DNA from: Thalassotalea marina | Lineage (GTDB): Bacteria; Pseudomonadota; Gammaproteobacteria; Enterobacterales; Alteromonadaceae | Reading direction: 5' to 3' | Length of the DNA stretch: 64,000 nt | NCBI RefSeq assembly: GCF_014656435.1 | Contig: NZ_BNCK01000005.1 | Coordinates: forward strand, 186,001 to 250,000 | Shown: positions 37,128-46,669 of the stretch, one piece after another | Position numbering within the stretch: the first letter of the stretch is position 1 | Layout: each line of letters starts with the position of its first letter | Translations under genes and position numbers: made by a program | The notes under the pieces: generated by a model | Databases searched by the model: none | What the model was told of the DNA's origin: nothing | The model's input: the letters and a program-made list of their open reading frames with translations, nothing else

Positions 37128-40100
37128 TTACACCGCGATTTGTTCCTTGCGGTAAACATTAGGTGTTACATCATATTTATCTTTAAAACACTTACTAAAA
37201 TAACTTTGCGAGTTAAAGCCATTCAATTGTGCAATTTCTCCAATACTTAAAGCAGACTGTGTTAACTGAACAGTTGCATTGTGCAACCGTACATCTTTAA
37301 TTAAATCAACAGGAGAAACCCCAAACAGCGCTTTAGTCTTAATTTGTAGATTTCGCTCGCTCATAAACATAGCTTTAGCGAGATCAGATAAAGTAAAATC
37401 GACATCTGCATAATGACGTTGTAATAATACATTGATTTGCTCAACAAACTTTTGATCTTTAGCACTAAATTCTGATTTTGCTTCTGGCACATTCTCAATC
37501 AAAGGAACAGCTTCTACCTCTCCATATTGAATAGATTGCAATGCTTTTTGCTGTGACATTGCACGTATCGACAAAATGTTGTTTAAAGTTGCCAACACTT
37601 CTTGTTTTGTAAATGGTTTTGGCAAAAAATCATCTGCTAGTAGCGTAAGCGTTTTTAGTTTTAACGCCTTTGATGGATATGCACTTAACATCAACACAGG
37701 TATATGGCTAATATCTTCACTTGTCCTCAATGTGTGCAACAGTTCTAAACCATTCATTTTTGGCATCATTACGTCTGAAATAATGACATCAGGCTGCCAC
37801 TCTTGTGCTACTTGAATACCAGAAGCGCCATCAACTGAAGACTTACAACAAAAGTGAACCGATAATATTTCGTTTAAATAACGACGAATTTCATCATTAT
37901 CATCAATGATGAGTAGTTTTTTGTTGGTCGTATTTTCTTCAAAAGGATTTTTTTGCGCGACATCTGCCATTTTCAATTCATACGCTATCGGCAGTTCAAC
38001 GGTAAAAGTTGCTCCATGCCTATAGTTTGATTGCAAACGGATTGATCCGCCTGCTTGATCAACTAAGCCTTTTACTATGGCCAATCCAAGACCATGCCCT
38101 GAACCATTGACATTCGCCGCTCTAAAATTACGCTCGAATATCTTTTCTTGCTCATTGGGTAATATACCAAGCCCATTATCATTAACACTGAGAACACACT
38201 TCCCTTCTATTTCTTGGATTTTAACCTGTATTTTTGTGTTTTTCCCAGCATATTTAATCGCATTTGATACAAGGTTCCCTAAAATAAGTTCAGCTTTTTC
38301 AGGTGATAGTTCTACAAATAGCGTGACATTTTCAACTAAATTTAACTGCAGTTGTTGGTTGTTTGCGTGAGCTAATGACTGCATGTCCTCAACAAGTCGG
38401 CTAGCAATATCTGAAATATTACAACTTCCTCCTAACTCACTTGAGCTGATCTGTTTCTCATTGAGAATATTATCAACAAGTACATTGAGCTTCTGAGCAT
38501 TTCGTTTTATACCCTGCAATTGTTGTTGTACTTTTCCTTGTGAAGTTTGTAATAACTCATTAGTAGGACCCAAAATAAGGGTTAATGGTGTTTTAAACTC
38601 GTGTGATACATTCGCTAGCAATTCATCTTTTGCACTGTTCATCATATTGGCTAGCTGCTTATCTTGTTCTGCTCGTTGCTTTTTACGGTATAACTGGACA
38701 AACCCTAAGATAATCGCAATTACCACAGCCAAATAAGCTGAAATTGCCCATTTGGTTAACCAAGGAGCGGCATTCACCTCTATCTTTATCGAACTAATTT
38801 CTCCCCATTCTGTATCGGGATATTTCGCTTTAACCTGAAGTTGATAACTGCCCGCTGGGATATTAGTAAAGGTCGCCACTCGGTTTTTAACATCTGTGGT
38901 CAGCCATTTATTATCGAAGCCGACTAATCGGTAGGCATATTCAACTTTCTCTTGATAAAAAGCACGCGGAGTAGAAAACTCTATACCGAACACAGAGTCT
39001 TGATGACCAAGGGATATTGCATCATCATCTGTTGTTCTATGATTAAGATCACCAAAATCGACTTTGCTGTTAAATATATAGAAGGATTCTAAAACTGTGG
39101 TTGGTGGCGTTTGTATGCGAGTAAGTTTACTCGGTTTAAAATAATTAAATCCATTGACGCCACCAAAATATAGCGCCCCTTGTGCATCTGCAAAGTGTGC
39201 ACCTAAAATAAATGATCTATCTTGAACACCGTCATTGATATTAAAATGTTTAAAAGTTTCTGAATCGTAGTTATATGCAGCAAGGCCATTATTAGTGCTA
39301 AGCCATAGCTGATTGTCATCTCCCTGATAAATACCAAATACATTTGCATTTGGCAGTCCGTGCTCAACACCGTATTGTTTGATCTTACCATTGGCTTGTA
39401 ACCGGTTGAGTCCATTCATGGTGCCTATCCATAGGTTTCCTCTATCATCTTTATAGAGCGCGGTAACCATATTGTCGGATAAACCTTCAGGCCCTTTTTG
39501 AACCTGAGTAAAAGTTTGATTTTGTTTATTGAAACGATTTAATCCTAAAAATGTCGCTACCCAGAGCGTATCTTTCCCATCATCTAGCAGTGCGACTACA
39601 GTATTTTGACTGAGGCTATTTTTATTATTAGCCTGATGCGAAAAGTGCCTTATATGTTCAGTTTTAGGATCAAAATGTACCAAACCTTTATTTGTCCCTA
39701 ACCACAAAGTGTTATCACTGCTGCTTGTAATTGAAAATATGTAGTTAGTCGGTAGACCCGATGCTTCGGTAAAGCGTTCGAAGTTATCCTGCTCAGCATT
39801 ATATTTTGCCAACCCTCCGCCATAAGTACCGACCCACACGCTGTTATCTGTGCTAGTGTGAATGGCAAATACATTATCGTTAGGCAAGCTATCAATATTT
39901 GATTTTTGATGTTGATAAGTTAGAAATTGCTTTTGGTTAGCTGGTCTCTTGTTTAACCCACCTCGGGTTCCTACCCACAAATTCCCGTTTTTATCTTTTG
40001 AAATTGCTCTTACAAAGGCATGACTGAGTGAGGCGCTATTATCTGGTATGTGTGTCGTATGGTTGAACTCACTTCTTCTTACTGAATATCGATGAAGCCC

Positions 40101-41111
40101 TTTACCATCTGTACCGAGCCAAATATCTTGATCACTTTCTAAAAACAAAGATAGCAAGTAGTTATTTTTAATACTGTTTTCATTATTTTTATTAACGGTG
40201 AATTGCTGAAAGTCACCGCTGATTGTGTCGTAAACGTAAAGCCCGCTGCCATAAGTATTTATCCATAACTCACCCGGGATTCTCTCGGTTATTGCCGTTA
40301 CCCAACCAGTGTTTAAGGAGGATTTTTCCAACACGAGTTGTTCATTTACTTTAGATAGCTTATACAAACCAGTTTTAGCGCCTATCCAAAGCTGGCCGTT
40401 TTGGTCAGTGCTTAACGTCCATATTTCTGACTGTATTTTTGTTGCATCATCTATCTGCAAATCAGCTGAAAACAAACGGCCTTTATCTAGATCTAGGTAA
40501 AACAAGCCTGTAGATGTGGCCAACCATATTTGGTGATTAACACTCGAAATAATGGCATTTATTTTTCCAACACTTTTAGCATCGTTAACAAAACGATCAA
40601 TGTGAGCTGTTGTTGGATTTATACGATATAAAACCCCGTCGGCACTTCCAGCCCATAGAAACTGTTTTTGATCAAAATACAGGCTGTTAAATCTATCATC
40701 CGTTATCGTTGAAGTGCTTTGTTTGTTAAAGAATTTGAAAGTATCAGTGTGAGTATTGTAGCGAGTAATACCAGCGGACTTGGTTGCAAACCACAAATAA
40801 CCTTGCTCGTCTTGAGCACATCCAGTGATCCAATTGCCAGGAGGGTTTTTCGTGCTGCCATCTGCTAAGTAAGATTGAAATTCAATGCCATTAAAACGAT
40901 TGAGGCCGCCCTGTGTACCAACCCAAAGATACCCTTTCAGCCCTCTCATCATACAATTAGCACTGCCTTGGCTTAGGTTTTGCTCAAAACCAAAATGCTC
41001 AAAGTAATCAACAAAGCTAGTTTTGACCTGTGCACTAACAGAGAGTGGCAAACAACTAGTAACTGTAAATATCACTGCAATGGCAGTAATAAAAAATCCT
41101 TGTTTAGGCAT
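37128..41111 (-). CDS. hybrid two-component system: beta-propeller sensor kinase, receiver and AraC regulator in one protein
   Basis: 1327 residues. A signal peptide (about 1-28) is followed by 14 Reg_prop-type repeats (LWVGT-GGLN-F style), i.e. two seven-bladed propellers, then a Y_Y_Y domain (about 710-780), a transmembrane helix near 787-807, a histidine kinase with phospho-His837 (SHEFKTPLTLIL) and ATPase motif NDNGLGILP, a receiver with Asp1113 (IISDVMMPKMNG), and a C-terminal AraC helix-turn-helix (about 1225-1320). So sensing, phosphorelay and DNA binding are in one chain. Such proteins, best known from Bacteroidetes, usually sense glycans; no glycan-use genes are nearby. No good ribosome binding site. 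Confidence 0.94.
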   Translation of the reverse strand: MPKQGFFITAIAVIFTVTSCLPLSVSAQVKTSFVDYFEHFGFEQNLSQGSANCMMRGLKGYLWVGTQGGLNRFNGIEFQSYLADGSTKNPPGNWITGCAQDEQGYLWFATKSAGITRYNTHTDTFKFFNKQSTSTITDDRFNSLYFDQKQFLWAGSADGVLYRINPTTAHIDRFVNDAKSVGKINAIISSVNHQIWLATSTGLFYLDLDKGRLFSADLQIDDATKIQSEIWTLSTDQNGQLWIGAKTGLYKLSKVNEQLVLEKSSLNTGWVTAITERIPGELWINTYGSGLYVYDTISGDFQQFTVNKNNENSIKNNYLLSLFLESDQDIWLGTDGKGLHRYSVRRSEFNHTTHIPDNSASLSHAFVRAISKDKNGNLWVGTRGGLNKRPANQKQFLTYQHQKSNIDSLPNDNVFAIHTSTDNSVWVGTYGGGLAKYNAEQDNFERFTEASGLPTNYIFSITSSSDNTLWLGTNKGLVHFDPKTEHIRHFSHQANNKNSLSQNTVVALLDDGKDTLWVATFLGLNRFNKQNQTFTQVQKGPEGLSDNMVTALYKDDRGNLWIGTMNGLNRLQANGKIKQYGVEHGLPNANVFGIYQGDDNQLWLSTNNGLAAYNYDSETFKHFNINDGVQDRSFILGAHFADAQGALYFGGVNGFNYFKPSKLTRIQTPPTTVLESFYIFNSKVDFGDLNHRTTDDDAISLGHQDSVFGIEFSTPRAFYQEKVEYAYRLVGFDNKWLTTDVKNRVATFTNIPAGSYQLQVKAKYPDTEWGEISSIKIEVNAAPWLTKWAISAYLAVVIAIILGFVQLYRKKQRAEQDKQLANMMNSAKDELLANVSHEFKTPLTLILGPTNELLQTSQGKVQQQLQGIKRNAQKLNVLVDNILNEKQISSSELGGSCNISDIASRLVEDMQSLAHANNQQLQLNLVENVTLFVELSPEKAELILGNLVSNAIKYAGKNTKIQVKIQEIEGKCVLSVNDNGLGILPNEQEKIFERNFRAANVNGSGHGLGLAIVKGLVDQAGGSIRLQSNYRHGATFTVELPIAYELKMADVAQKNPFEENTTNKKLLIIDDNDEIRRYLNEILSVHFCCKSSVDGASGIQVAQEWQPDVIISDVMMPKMNGLELLHTLRTSEDISHIPVLMLSAYPSKALKLKTLTLLADDFLPKPFTKQEVLATLNNILSIRAMSQQKALQSIQYGEVEAVPLIENVPEAKSEFSAKDQKFVEQINVLLQRHYADVDFTLSDLAKAMFMSERNLQIKTKALFGVSPVDLIKDVRLHNATVQLTQSALSIGEIAQLNGFNSQSYFSKCFKDKYDVTPNVYRKEQIAV

Positions 41112-41221
41112 GACACATACAACGTTTATCTATCTATTAAAAAATTAAATTTTTCAATACGATATACTGGACATTGCGATAAATAGTATCCTATCGTAAG
41201 ACCACTTGCCAAGCCTAATGT

Positions 41222-41250
41222 AAAAAAGGCCAGATTAATATCTGGCCTTT
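41222..41250 (-). terminator. intrinsic terminator after rlmM
   Basis: On the minus strand AAAGGCCAGAT pairs with ATCTGGCCTTT and is followed by a T run. Ends the gcvA-rlmM transcript before the hybrid sensor gene. Confidence 0.88.
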
Positions 41251-41269
41251 CGCTTCATATTTAAATTGT

Positions 41270-42358
41270 TTACAGCTCGAAATATGGTGCTGGTGTCAGC
41301 AATCGCGCGTGTACGGTAACTTCCTCACGATCGTAATAAAGATGTTTTGCATACAGCTCATATTTAACATCATATTCGGCAAACATATCTTTTATCATTT
41401 GCAAATCTTCTTGAACTTGCTGATATCGACCTTTCATGGGTAACTTCAAGTTAAACATCGCTTCTTTGCAATCACCTCTGAGTAACCAAGTTGCCATTAA
41501 TTTAGCAACTCTCTGAGGCTTTTCAATCATGTCACACACCAACCAGTAGACGTTTTTCTTGGCGGGGACATATTTAAAACCGTCTACCATTTTGTGTTTA
41601 ACCTGCCCAGTGTCCATCAGTGATTCAGCCATGGGGCCATTGTCGATTGACGTCACCATCATTCCACGGCGTACCAATTGATACGTCCATCCTCCTGGTG
41701 AAGCACCAAGATCAACTGCGTGTAACCCTGAGGTTAGTCTAGTATCCCATTCGTCTCTGGGAATAAAATACAAAAACGCTTCATCGAGTTTTAATGTAGA
41801 ACGACTTGGAGCCTGTGATGGAAATTTTAAGCGAGGGATCCCCATAACATGTTCAGATGAATTGGTACCTAATGAATACCCTAGAATAACTTCTGAGCCG
41901 GAGAAAAATAACGCATGCAATATTGCACCATCGTTATCCCCTTTAGCAGATAAAATTTTCTTTTGCCTCAATGCTTGTCTTAATGGTACAGCCAGTTTAC
42001 GACAAAACTTCGACAATGATTTTCCATCATTTGTATCGGGCGTTTCCATTCGTAAATCACTGTATTGCCACTCTTGCCCAAGCGCCTCTGTAATTGCTTC
42101 AACACGATTGTATTCAGGCAGTTCAATTTTGTCTGTTAAGGTTAAAAACCACTGTCTTGCAAATATAAGCCGTTTCAAAGGAATTTTAGCTAAAAGCACT
42201 TCCCCTTCATCTGGATTATTTAAATGAAAAAAAACGATGCCTGAATTTTTACTCAGCTGTAGATAACCATACACCTGATTCCAAGCGGCTTTCTCTTGGA
42301 TTTCTGCCCCGCAGTCTTTCTCAAATCCTGGGCGACAATATAAAACAATAGCTGCCAT
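41270..42358 (-). CDS. rlmM: 23S rRNA (cytidine-2498-2'-O)-methyltransferase RlmM
   Basis: 2'-O-methylates C2498 of 23S rRNA. ATG 42358 (MAAIVLYCRPGFEKDCGAEI) gives 362 residues, close to E. coli (366); an open extension upstream overlaps the DUF423 gene and is rejected. An N-terminal THUMP-like domain precedes a Rossmann methyltransferase with HAVDLGASPGGWTYQLVRRG, VYWLVCDMIEKP and FNLKLPMKGRY. Its start lies 2 bp before the DUF423 gene's stop end on the minus strand, so translation is coupled. Confidence 0.95.
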   Translation of the reverse strand: MAAIVLYCRPGFEKDCGAEIQEKAAWNQVYGYLQLSKNSGIVFFHLNNPDEGEVLLAKIPLKRLIFARQWFLTLTDKIELPEYNRVEAITEALGQEWQYSDLRMETPDTNDGKSLSKFCRKLAVPLRQALRQKKILSAKGDNDGAILHALFFSGSEVILGYSLGTNSSEHVMGIPRLKFPSQAPSRSTLKLDEAFLYFIPRDEWDTRLTSGLHAVDLGASPGGWTYQLVRRGMMVTSIDNGPMAESLMDTGQVKHKMVDGFKYVPAKKNVYWLVCDMIEKPQRVAKLMATWLLRGDCKEAMFNLKLPMKGRYQQVQEDLQMIKDMFAEYDVKYELYAKHLYYDREEVTVHARLLTPAPYFEL

Positions 42359-42360
42359 TG

Positions 42361-42750
42361 TTACTCTTGCTTTCTCTTTGCATAAAAAATAAGGCTCAGC
42401 CATGCTAAAGCCATCGACATACCACCGTATGGAGCTAATTTCCCAACGGTTTGCCAACCTACCAAATATTTAATATAGATACTGCCGCTAAAAGCGCATA
42501 TACCAATAACCAATAAAATGGCGGTAATGGTCAATACTCGCGACCACGCGTGTTTTAATACAAATAAAACAGCCAATAGCGCAAGGGTGTGTGTTAATTG
42601 ATAAAATTGGGCGGTTTGCAATTTCTCTACAACATCTGGCGACAGATGTTGACCAGCATGCGCCAACCAAGCGCCGAATAATACAGAAAAAGCGCCGCTG
42701 ACACCAATAAAGATAAAAAGCAATCGTTGAAATATACTTTTATTCACCAA
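42361..42750 (-). CDS. DUF423 family membrane protein (YgdD-like)
   Basis: 129-residue inner-membrane protein with four hydrophobic helices (about 8-28, 47-65, 72-92, 99-120). The family pattern is seen in GVSGAFSVLFGAWLAHAG and AFSGSIYIKYLVGW. Function unknown. In E. coli the same gene (ygdD) lies between gcvA and rlmM. Here its start overlaps the hydrolase gene by 11 bases. Confidence 0.93.
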   Translation of the reverse strand: MVNKSIFQRLLFIFIGVSGAFSVLFGAWLAHAGQHLSPDVVEKLQTAQFYQLTHTLALLAVLFVLKHAWSRVLTITAILLVIGICAFSGSIYIKYLVGWQTVGKLAPYGGMSMALAWLSLIFYAKRKQE

Positions 42751-43381
42751 TAAATACCTCTATTTCTCTAACAGCTTGACGTAAGTTTTGCTCATGTGTT
42801 TTGCCTGATTTAACGCGTGGTTTTAAATCATGATCACCATCTGGCAAAAATACGACCTGACACAACTTAGGTATATCTAGAGTGGCAATCATTTCCTTGT
42901 CTCCTAATTTATCCCTTTCACCCTGTAAAATCAGTGCAGTTTTTTTAAGCGTTTCAATGGGCGTCATCCTAAGTTTTTCAGGTTTTCCTATCGGATGAAA
43001 TGGATAACCTAAGCAAATTACGCCTTTGATTTTAGTTAAGTGCGCACTATTAATTTCACTATCACCAGATAAAGTAGCTGCAACCCGTCCGCCCATTGAT
43101 TTACCTATCAAGTACAAAGGCAAATCTTGTTCACAATCTGTCAACACTTGTTCAAAACAATCAAGCAATTTAGGCATTCTATCGGGTGGAAACTTTTTAT
43201 CCTCTGCTATTCTCCTGTCCATATAAGGAAAATTAAAGCGAGTAACACTATATGCTGCATCATTGAGTAATTGTGTAAACCTTGTCATAAATTCCGATGA
43301 CTTATCGGCTCCTGCACCATGTGCAAATATTAAATGTGCTTTGGCTTGTTCAACATGTGATTCAATCTTACTAATAGACAT
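42740..43381 (-). CDS. alpha/beta hydrolase (KANL3/Tex30-like)
   Basis: 213-residue alpha/beta-fold hydrolase, probably cytosolic, substrate unknown. The nucleophile is Ser95 in LIGKSMGGRVA; the oxyanion region is FAHGAGADKSSEFM; a possible catalytic Asp is in ILQGERDKLGD and the His in LPDGDHDLKPR. It overlaps gcvA upstream and the DUF423 gene downstream by 11 bases each, so it is an extra gene embedded in the gcvA-ygdD-rlmM order known from E. coli. Confidence 0.9.
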   Translation of the reverse strand: MSISKIESHVEQAKAHLIFAHGAGADKSSEFMTRFTQLLNDAAYSVTRFNFPYMDRRIAEDKKFPPDRMPKLLDCFEQVLTDCEQDLPLYLIGKSMGGRVAATLSGDSEINSAHLTKIKGVICLGYPFHPIGKPEKLRMTPIETLKKTALILQGERDKLGDKEMIATLDIPKLCQVVFLPDGDHDLKPRVKSGKTHEQNLRQAVREIEVFIGE

Positions 43382-44294
43382 CTAAAATCTCTTCTACATC
43401 ATCTGTTTCTTCTGAGGCTACTGTTTCAAGGACCCAATCTCTAAATGCCGCAATTTTACCTAACTCTAATTGATGTTTACGACAAACCAAATAAAACGCA
43501 TTTTTGCTGACTAATGTATGATCAAGTGGCATCACCAACCTGCCAGCTTTCAAATCTGGCATTGCTAAAATTCGTTGCGTCAAAGCAACACCTTGACCAT
43601 GCACGGCTGCTTGCACCACCATGGCAGAGTGACTAAATATTGGACCATGATTAACATTGGTACCACGCACGTTTGCTTCTTTAAACCAGCGCTTCCAATC
43701 GCGTCGAGAGGTATCATGCAATAATGTGTGCTGTGTTAAATCTTGAATCGTTTTAAGTGGCTTAGGGCCCTCTAATAACAATGGAGAACAAACCGGGATC
43801 AAATATTCAGTGTGTAGTTGGTCAGCATGTAAATTTGACCAGCGACCTCGCCCGTAATAAATCGCAACATCAACATCTTCGGTTAAAGAGTTATCAGCCT
43901 GATCAACCGCTTTAATCCGAACATCTACATCTGGGTTTAGCAAATTAAATGCATTTAATCTTGGCACTAACCATTGAATAGCAAAACTTGGCTGCAAGCT
44001 GACAGTGATCGACCCTTTGGCTCCCCTAGCCAATAACCTTTCGGTGGCATCATGCAAGGAGGTAAAAACTTCTTTGATGTCTTGATAATAAGCTTGACCT
44101 TCTTCAGTTAATAACAGCGCCCTATTTTTTCGCATGAATAATTTTAGCCCCAAATGCTCTTCCAAAGCTTTAATTTGATGACTAATTGCAGCCTGAGTGA
44201 CGAATAATTCCTCAGCTGCCCTTGTAAAACTCAATTGTCTCGCAGACACCTCAAAGGCACGTAAAGCATTGAGTGGCGGTAACCTTATTGCCAT
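43371..44294 (-). CDS. gcvA: LysR-type regulator GcvA
   Basis: LysR-family transcription factor, 307 residues. Winged helix at about 5-64 (LNALRAFEVSARQLSFTRAA, AISHQIKALEEHLGLKLF), then a periplasmic-binding-protein-like effector domain with VSLQPSFAIQWLVPRL, the typical GcvA stretch. E. coli GcvA controls the glycine cleavage operon with glycine and purines as signals. The gcv genes are not here, so the name rests on similarity and on conserved linkage to ygdD-rlmM. Confidence 0.88.
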   Translation of the reverse strand: MAIRLPPLNALRAFEVSARQLSFTRAAEELFVTQAAISHQIKALEEHLGLKLFMRKNRALLLTEEGQAYYQDIKEVFTSLHDATERLLARGAKGSITVSLQPSFAIQWLVPRLNAFNLLNPDVDVRIKAVDQADNSLTEDVDVAIYYGRGRWSNLHADQLHTEYLIPVCSPLLLEGPKPLKTIQDLTQHTLLHDTSRRDWKRWFKEANVRGTNVNHGPIFSHSAMVVQAAVHGQGVALTQRILAMPDLKAGRLVMPLDHTLVSKNAFYLVCRKHQLELGKIAAFRDWVLETVASEETDDVEEILDVY

Positions 44295-44585
44295 TTAGTT
44301 TGAATTTCCATTAAATGATTATGTAAATAAATTGAATAAATACTCTACAAATTTAAAAAAACAGCTTCGGATTAGTTTTTCTAATCTAAAACATTATAAT
44401 TTGTCATTTTTAAAAAGGCGAGGATTACCTTAATATTCGCACCGTAGATGAAGGACGACATCTTTTTTTACTACAACGACACAAAATTGTAGCAAGGCAA
44501 TGGGCGAATAACTAACGCTCACCAAAACGAGACCAAGTCCCTAACATCTATTTTGGATGATTAAATATACTTTAGGTGACAAACA
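44295..44585. other. divergent gene-free region between gcvA and a small secreted protein gene
   Basis: 291 bases, AT-rich near gcvA. A 6-bp inverted repeat CTACAA (44471-44476) / TTGTAG (44487-44492) sits about 95 bases before the small secreted protein. A LysR site would be expected near gcvA but I cannot place one with confidence. Confidence 0.5.
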
Positions 44586-44861
44586 ATGAAACTAGTTAAA
44601 TTACTAATTAATGCTCTCGTTATTACTGGCATAGGTTCTACTAGCGTAGCTTTTGCTAAAACTACGCCAATTTTAAAGGCTGAACCAGTAAAAGTAACTG
44701 AAATTAAAGCGAGCATTAAAGCTGAAATCAGCACGACATTACAACAAATGGTGTCTGAAATTGCGCCTTTACAACCAGTTAATTCAGAAATGATGACGAT
44801 TAACTTAACCAAGAAAGATAATTCACAATTAATTGCTAAAAACACACTAATTGCTGAATAA
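44586..44861 (+). CDS. small secreted protein, unknown function
   Basis: 91 residues; not recognised. A clear Sec signal peptide ends near VAFA-KT (cleavage after about residue 24). The mature 67 residues are Lys/Glu/Ile-rich, probably helical, without cysteine (TEIKASIKAEISTTLQQMVS). AGGTG precedes the ATG. It stands alone, with three inverted repeats downstream. Probably periplasmic. Confidence 0.75.
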   Translation: MKLVKLLINALVITGIGSTSVAFAKTTPILKAEPVKVTEIKASIKAEISTTLQQMVSEIAPLQPVNSEMMTINLTKKDNSQLIAKNTLIAE

Positions 44862-44910
44862 CATGAATTTCTCGGTAAAGCTACTCCCCAACCAGGCTTT
44901 ACTGATTATA

Positions 44911-44964
44911 GCTTGCTAAACGAGTCTCTAGCCGTTTAGCAAGCATCGGGGTTGACCTCCCGAT
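44911..44964 (+). repeat. two successive inverted repeats after the small secreted gene
   Basis: GCTTGCTAAACG (44911-44922) / CGTTTAGCAAGC (44933-44944), a perfect 12-bp stem with a 10-nt loop, then ATCGGG (44945-44950) / CCCGAT (44959-44964). Neither has a T run. They lie directly before a third hairpin that is a normal terminator. Confidence 0.7.
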
Positions 44965-44987
44965 AAATGCTCGCAATAAAACATTTT

Positions 44988-45011
44988 GGGTGCCTATGGC
45001 ACCCTTTTTTT
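44988..45011 (+). terminator. intrinsic terminator
   Basis: GGGTGCC-TAT-GGCACCC followed by seven T. Ends the transcript of the small secreted protein and faces the convergent GST-like gene. Confidence 0.9.
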
Positions 45012-45021
45012 ATCTGCTAAG

Positions 45022-45621
45022 TTAAGCTTTTTTATTCCAATCAAATGCAAGCTCAATAGCACTTTGCAACAGTGGCCATTGGATTAACGATGTTTGATAC
45101 TCACCAGCCTTACCTTTTAATTGAATACCATAACTTTCTAACCTGTAAGCTAATATTGCGTAAAATGCATCAACAGCACTTGCTTCATGAAACATAAAGG
45201 GTAATTGAGCGCTTTCAAATATTGCTTCCAAGCGTTTCAGCTCGGTCTCAATCGCACTAAAATCTGTAACTTTTTGCACAGGTTGAGTTGAAAATGGGCA
45301 GCACATTCTAATTTGCATAAATCCCGAGTGTAGCTCAGCACACAAACTCCTTGCTAATGCTCTCTGCGCAGCTAATGCTGGCAAAATAGCCTTTGAAGAG
45401 CATTCATTTAAATACTCCATGATGGCAAGTGAATCATGCACATACACGTCATCGTGCGTAAGTGCTGGAACTAACCCCGTTTTAGAGTGTTTGTAAATTT
45501 CCGCTTTATAGTTAGGTGCTGATAAATCTATTACTTCAATATTTACCTTTTGCTTGGCCAACTGACTGCATATCCAAGCTCTTAGAGACCAAGTAGATTC
45601 TGTACCAACGATAAGCTTCAC
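45022..45621 (-). CDS. glutathione S-transferase family protein
   Basis: 199-residue GST-fold protein. The thioredoxin-like N-terminal domain contains LIVGTESTWSLRAWI (Ser/Thr in the usual catalytic position), the cis-Pro region KTGLVPALTHDD, and the glutathione-binding YVHDSLAIMEYLNE. The helical C-terminal domain follows. Resembles the YfcF/MaiA-like branch, but the substrate cannot be told. Monocistronic. Confidence 0.88.
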   Translation of the reverse strand: MKLIVGTESTWSLRAWICSQLAKQKVNIEVIDLSAPNYKAEIYKHSKTGLVPALTHDDVYVHDSLAIMEYLNECSSKAILPALAAQRALARSLCAELHSGFMQIRMCCPFSTQPVQKVTDFSAIETELKRLEAIFESAQLPFMFHEASAVDAFYAILAYRLESYGIQLKGKAGEYQTSLIQWPLLQSAIELAFDWNKKA

Positions 45622-45763
45622 AATGATTTACCCTTTTTCAAAAAATTCCATTAACCTTAAGTTTTATCATTAAAATTCGAACATTAATATACCCTTCATC
45701 GCTATCGCGAAGAATATCCCAATAATGTGTAAACCTTGAATTGCTAACAAACAAATGTTGGCA

Positions 45764-45789
45764 ATAAAAAAGGAAGCCTAGGCTTCCTT
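45764..45789 (-). terminator. intrinsic terminator after kdsA
   Basis: On the minus strand AAGGAAGCC-TA-GGCTTCCTT followed by TTTTATTG; 23 bp after the kdsA stop. End of the hemA-to-kdsA run. Confidence 0.88.
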
Positions 45790-45812
45790 CTATCTCACTT
45801 TTAAGTGTGTTG

Positions 45813-46664
<852 letters not shown>

Positions 46665-46669
46665 CTAAA

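Noticed and set aside
41000-41111. Possible lipobox (VTSC) in the signal peptide of the hybrid sensor
   Set aside because: The protein has an internal membrane helix and cytoplasmic domains; a normal signal peptidase site (SVSA) follows, so lipidation is not needed to explain it.
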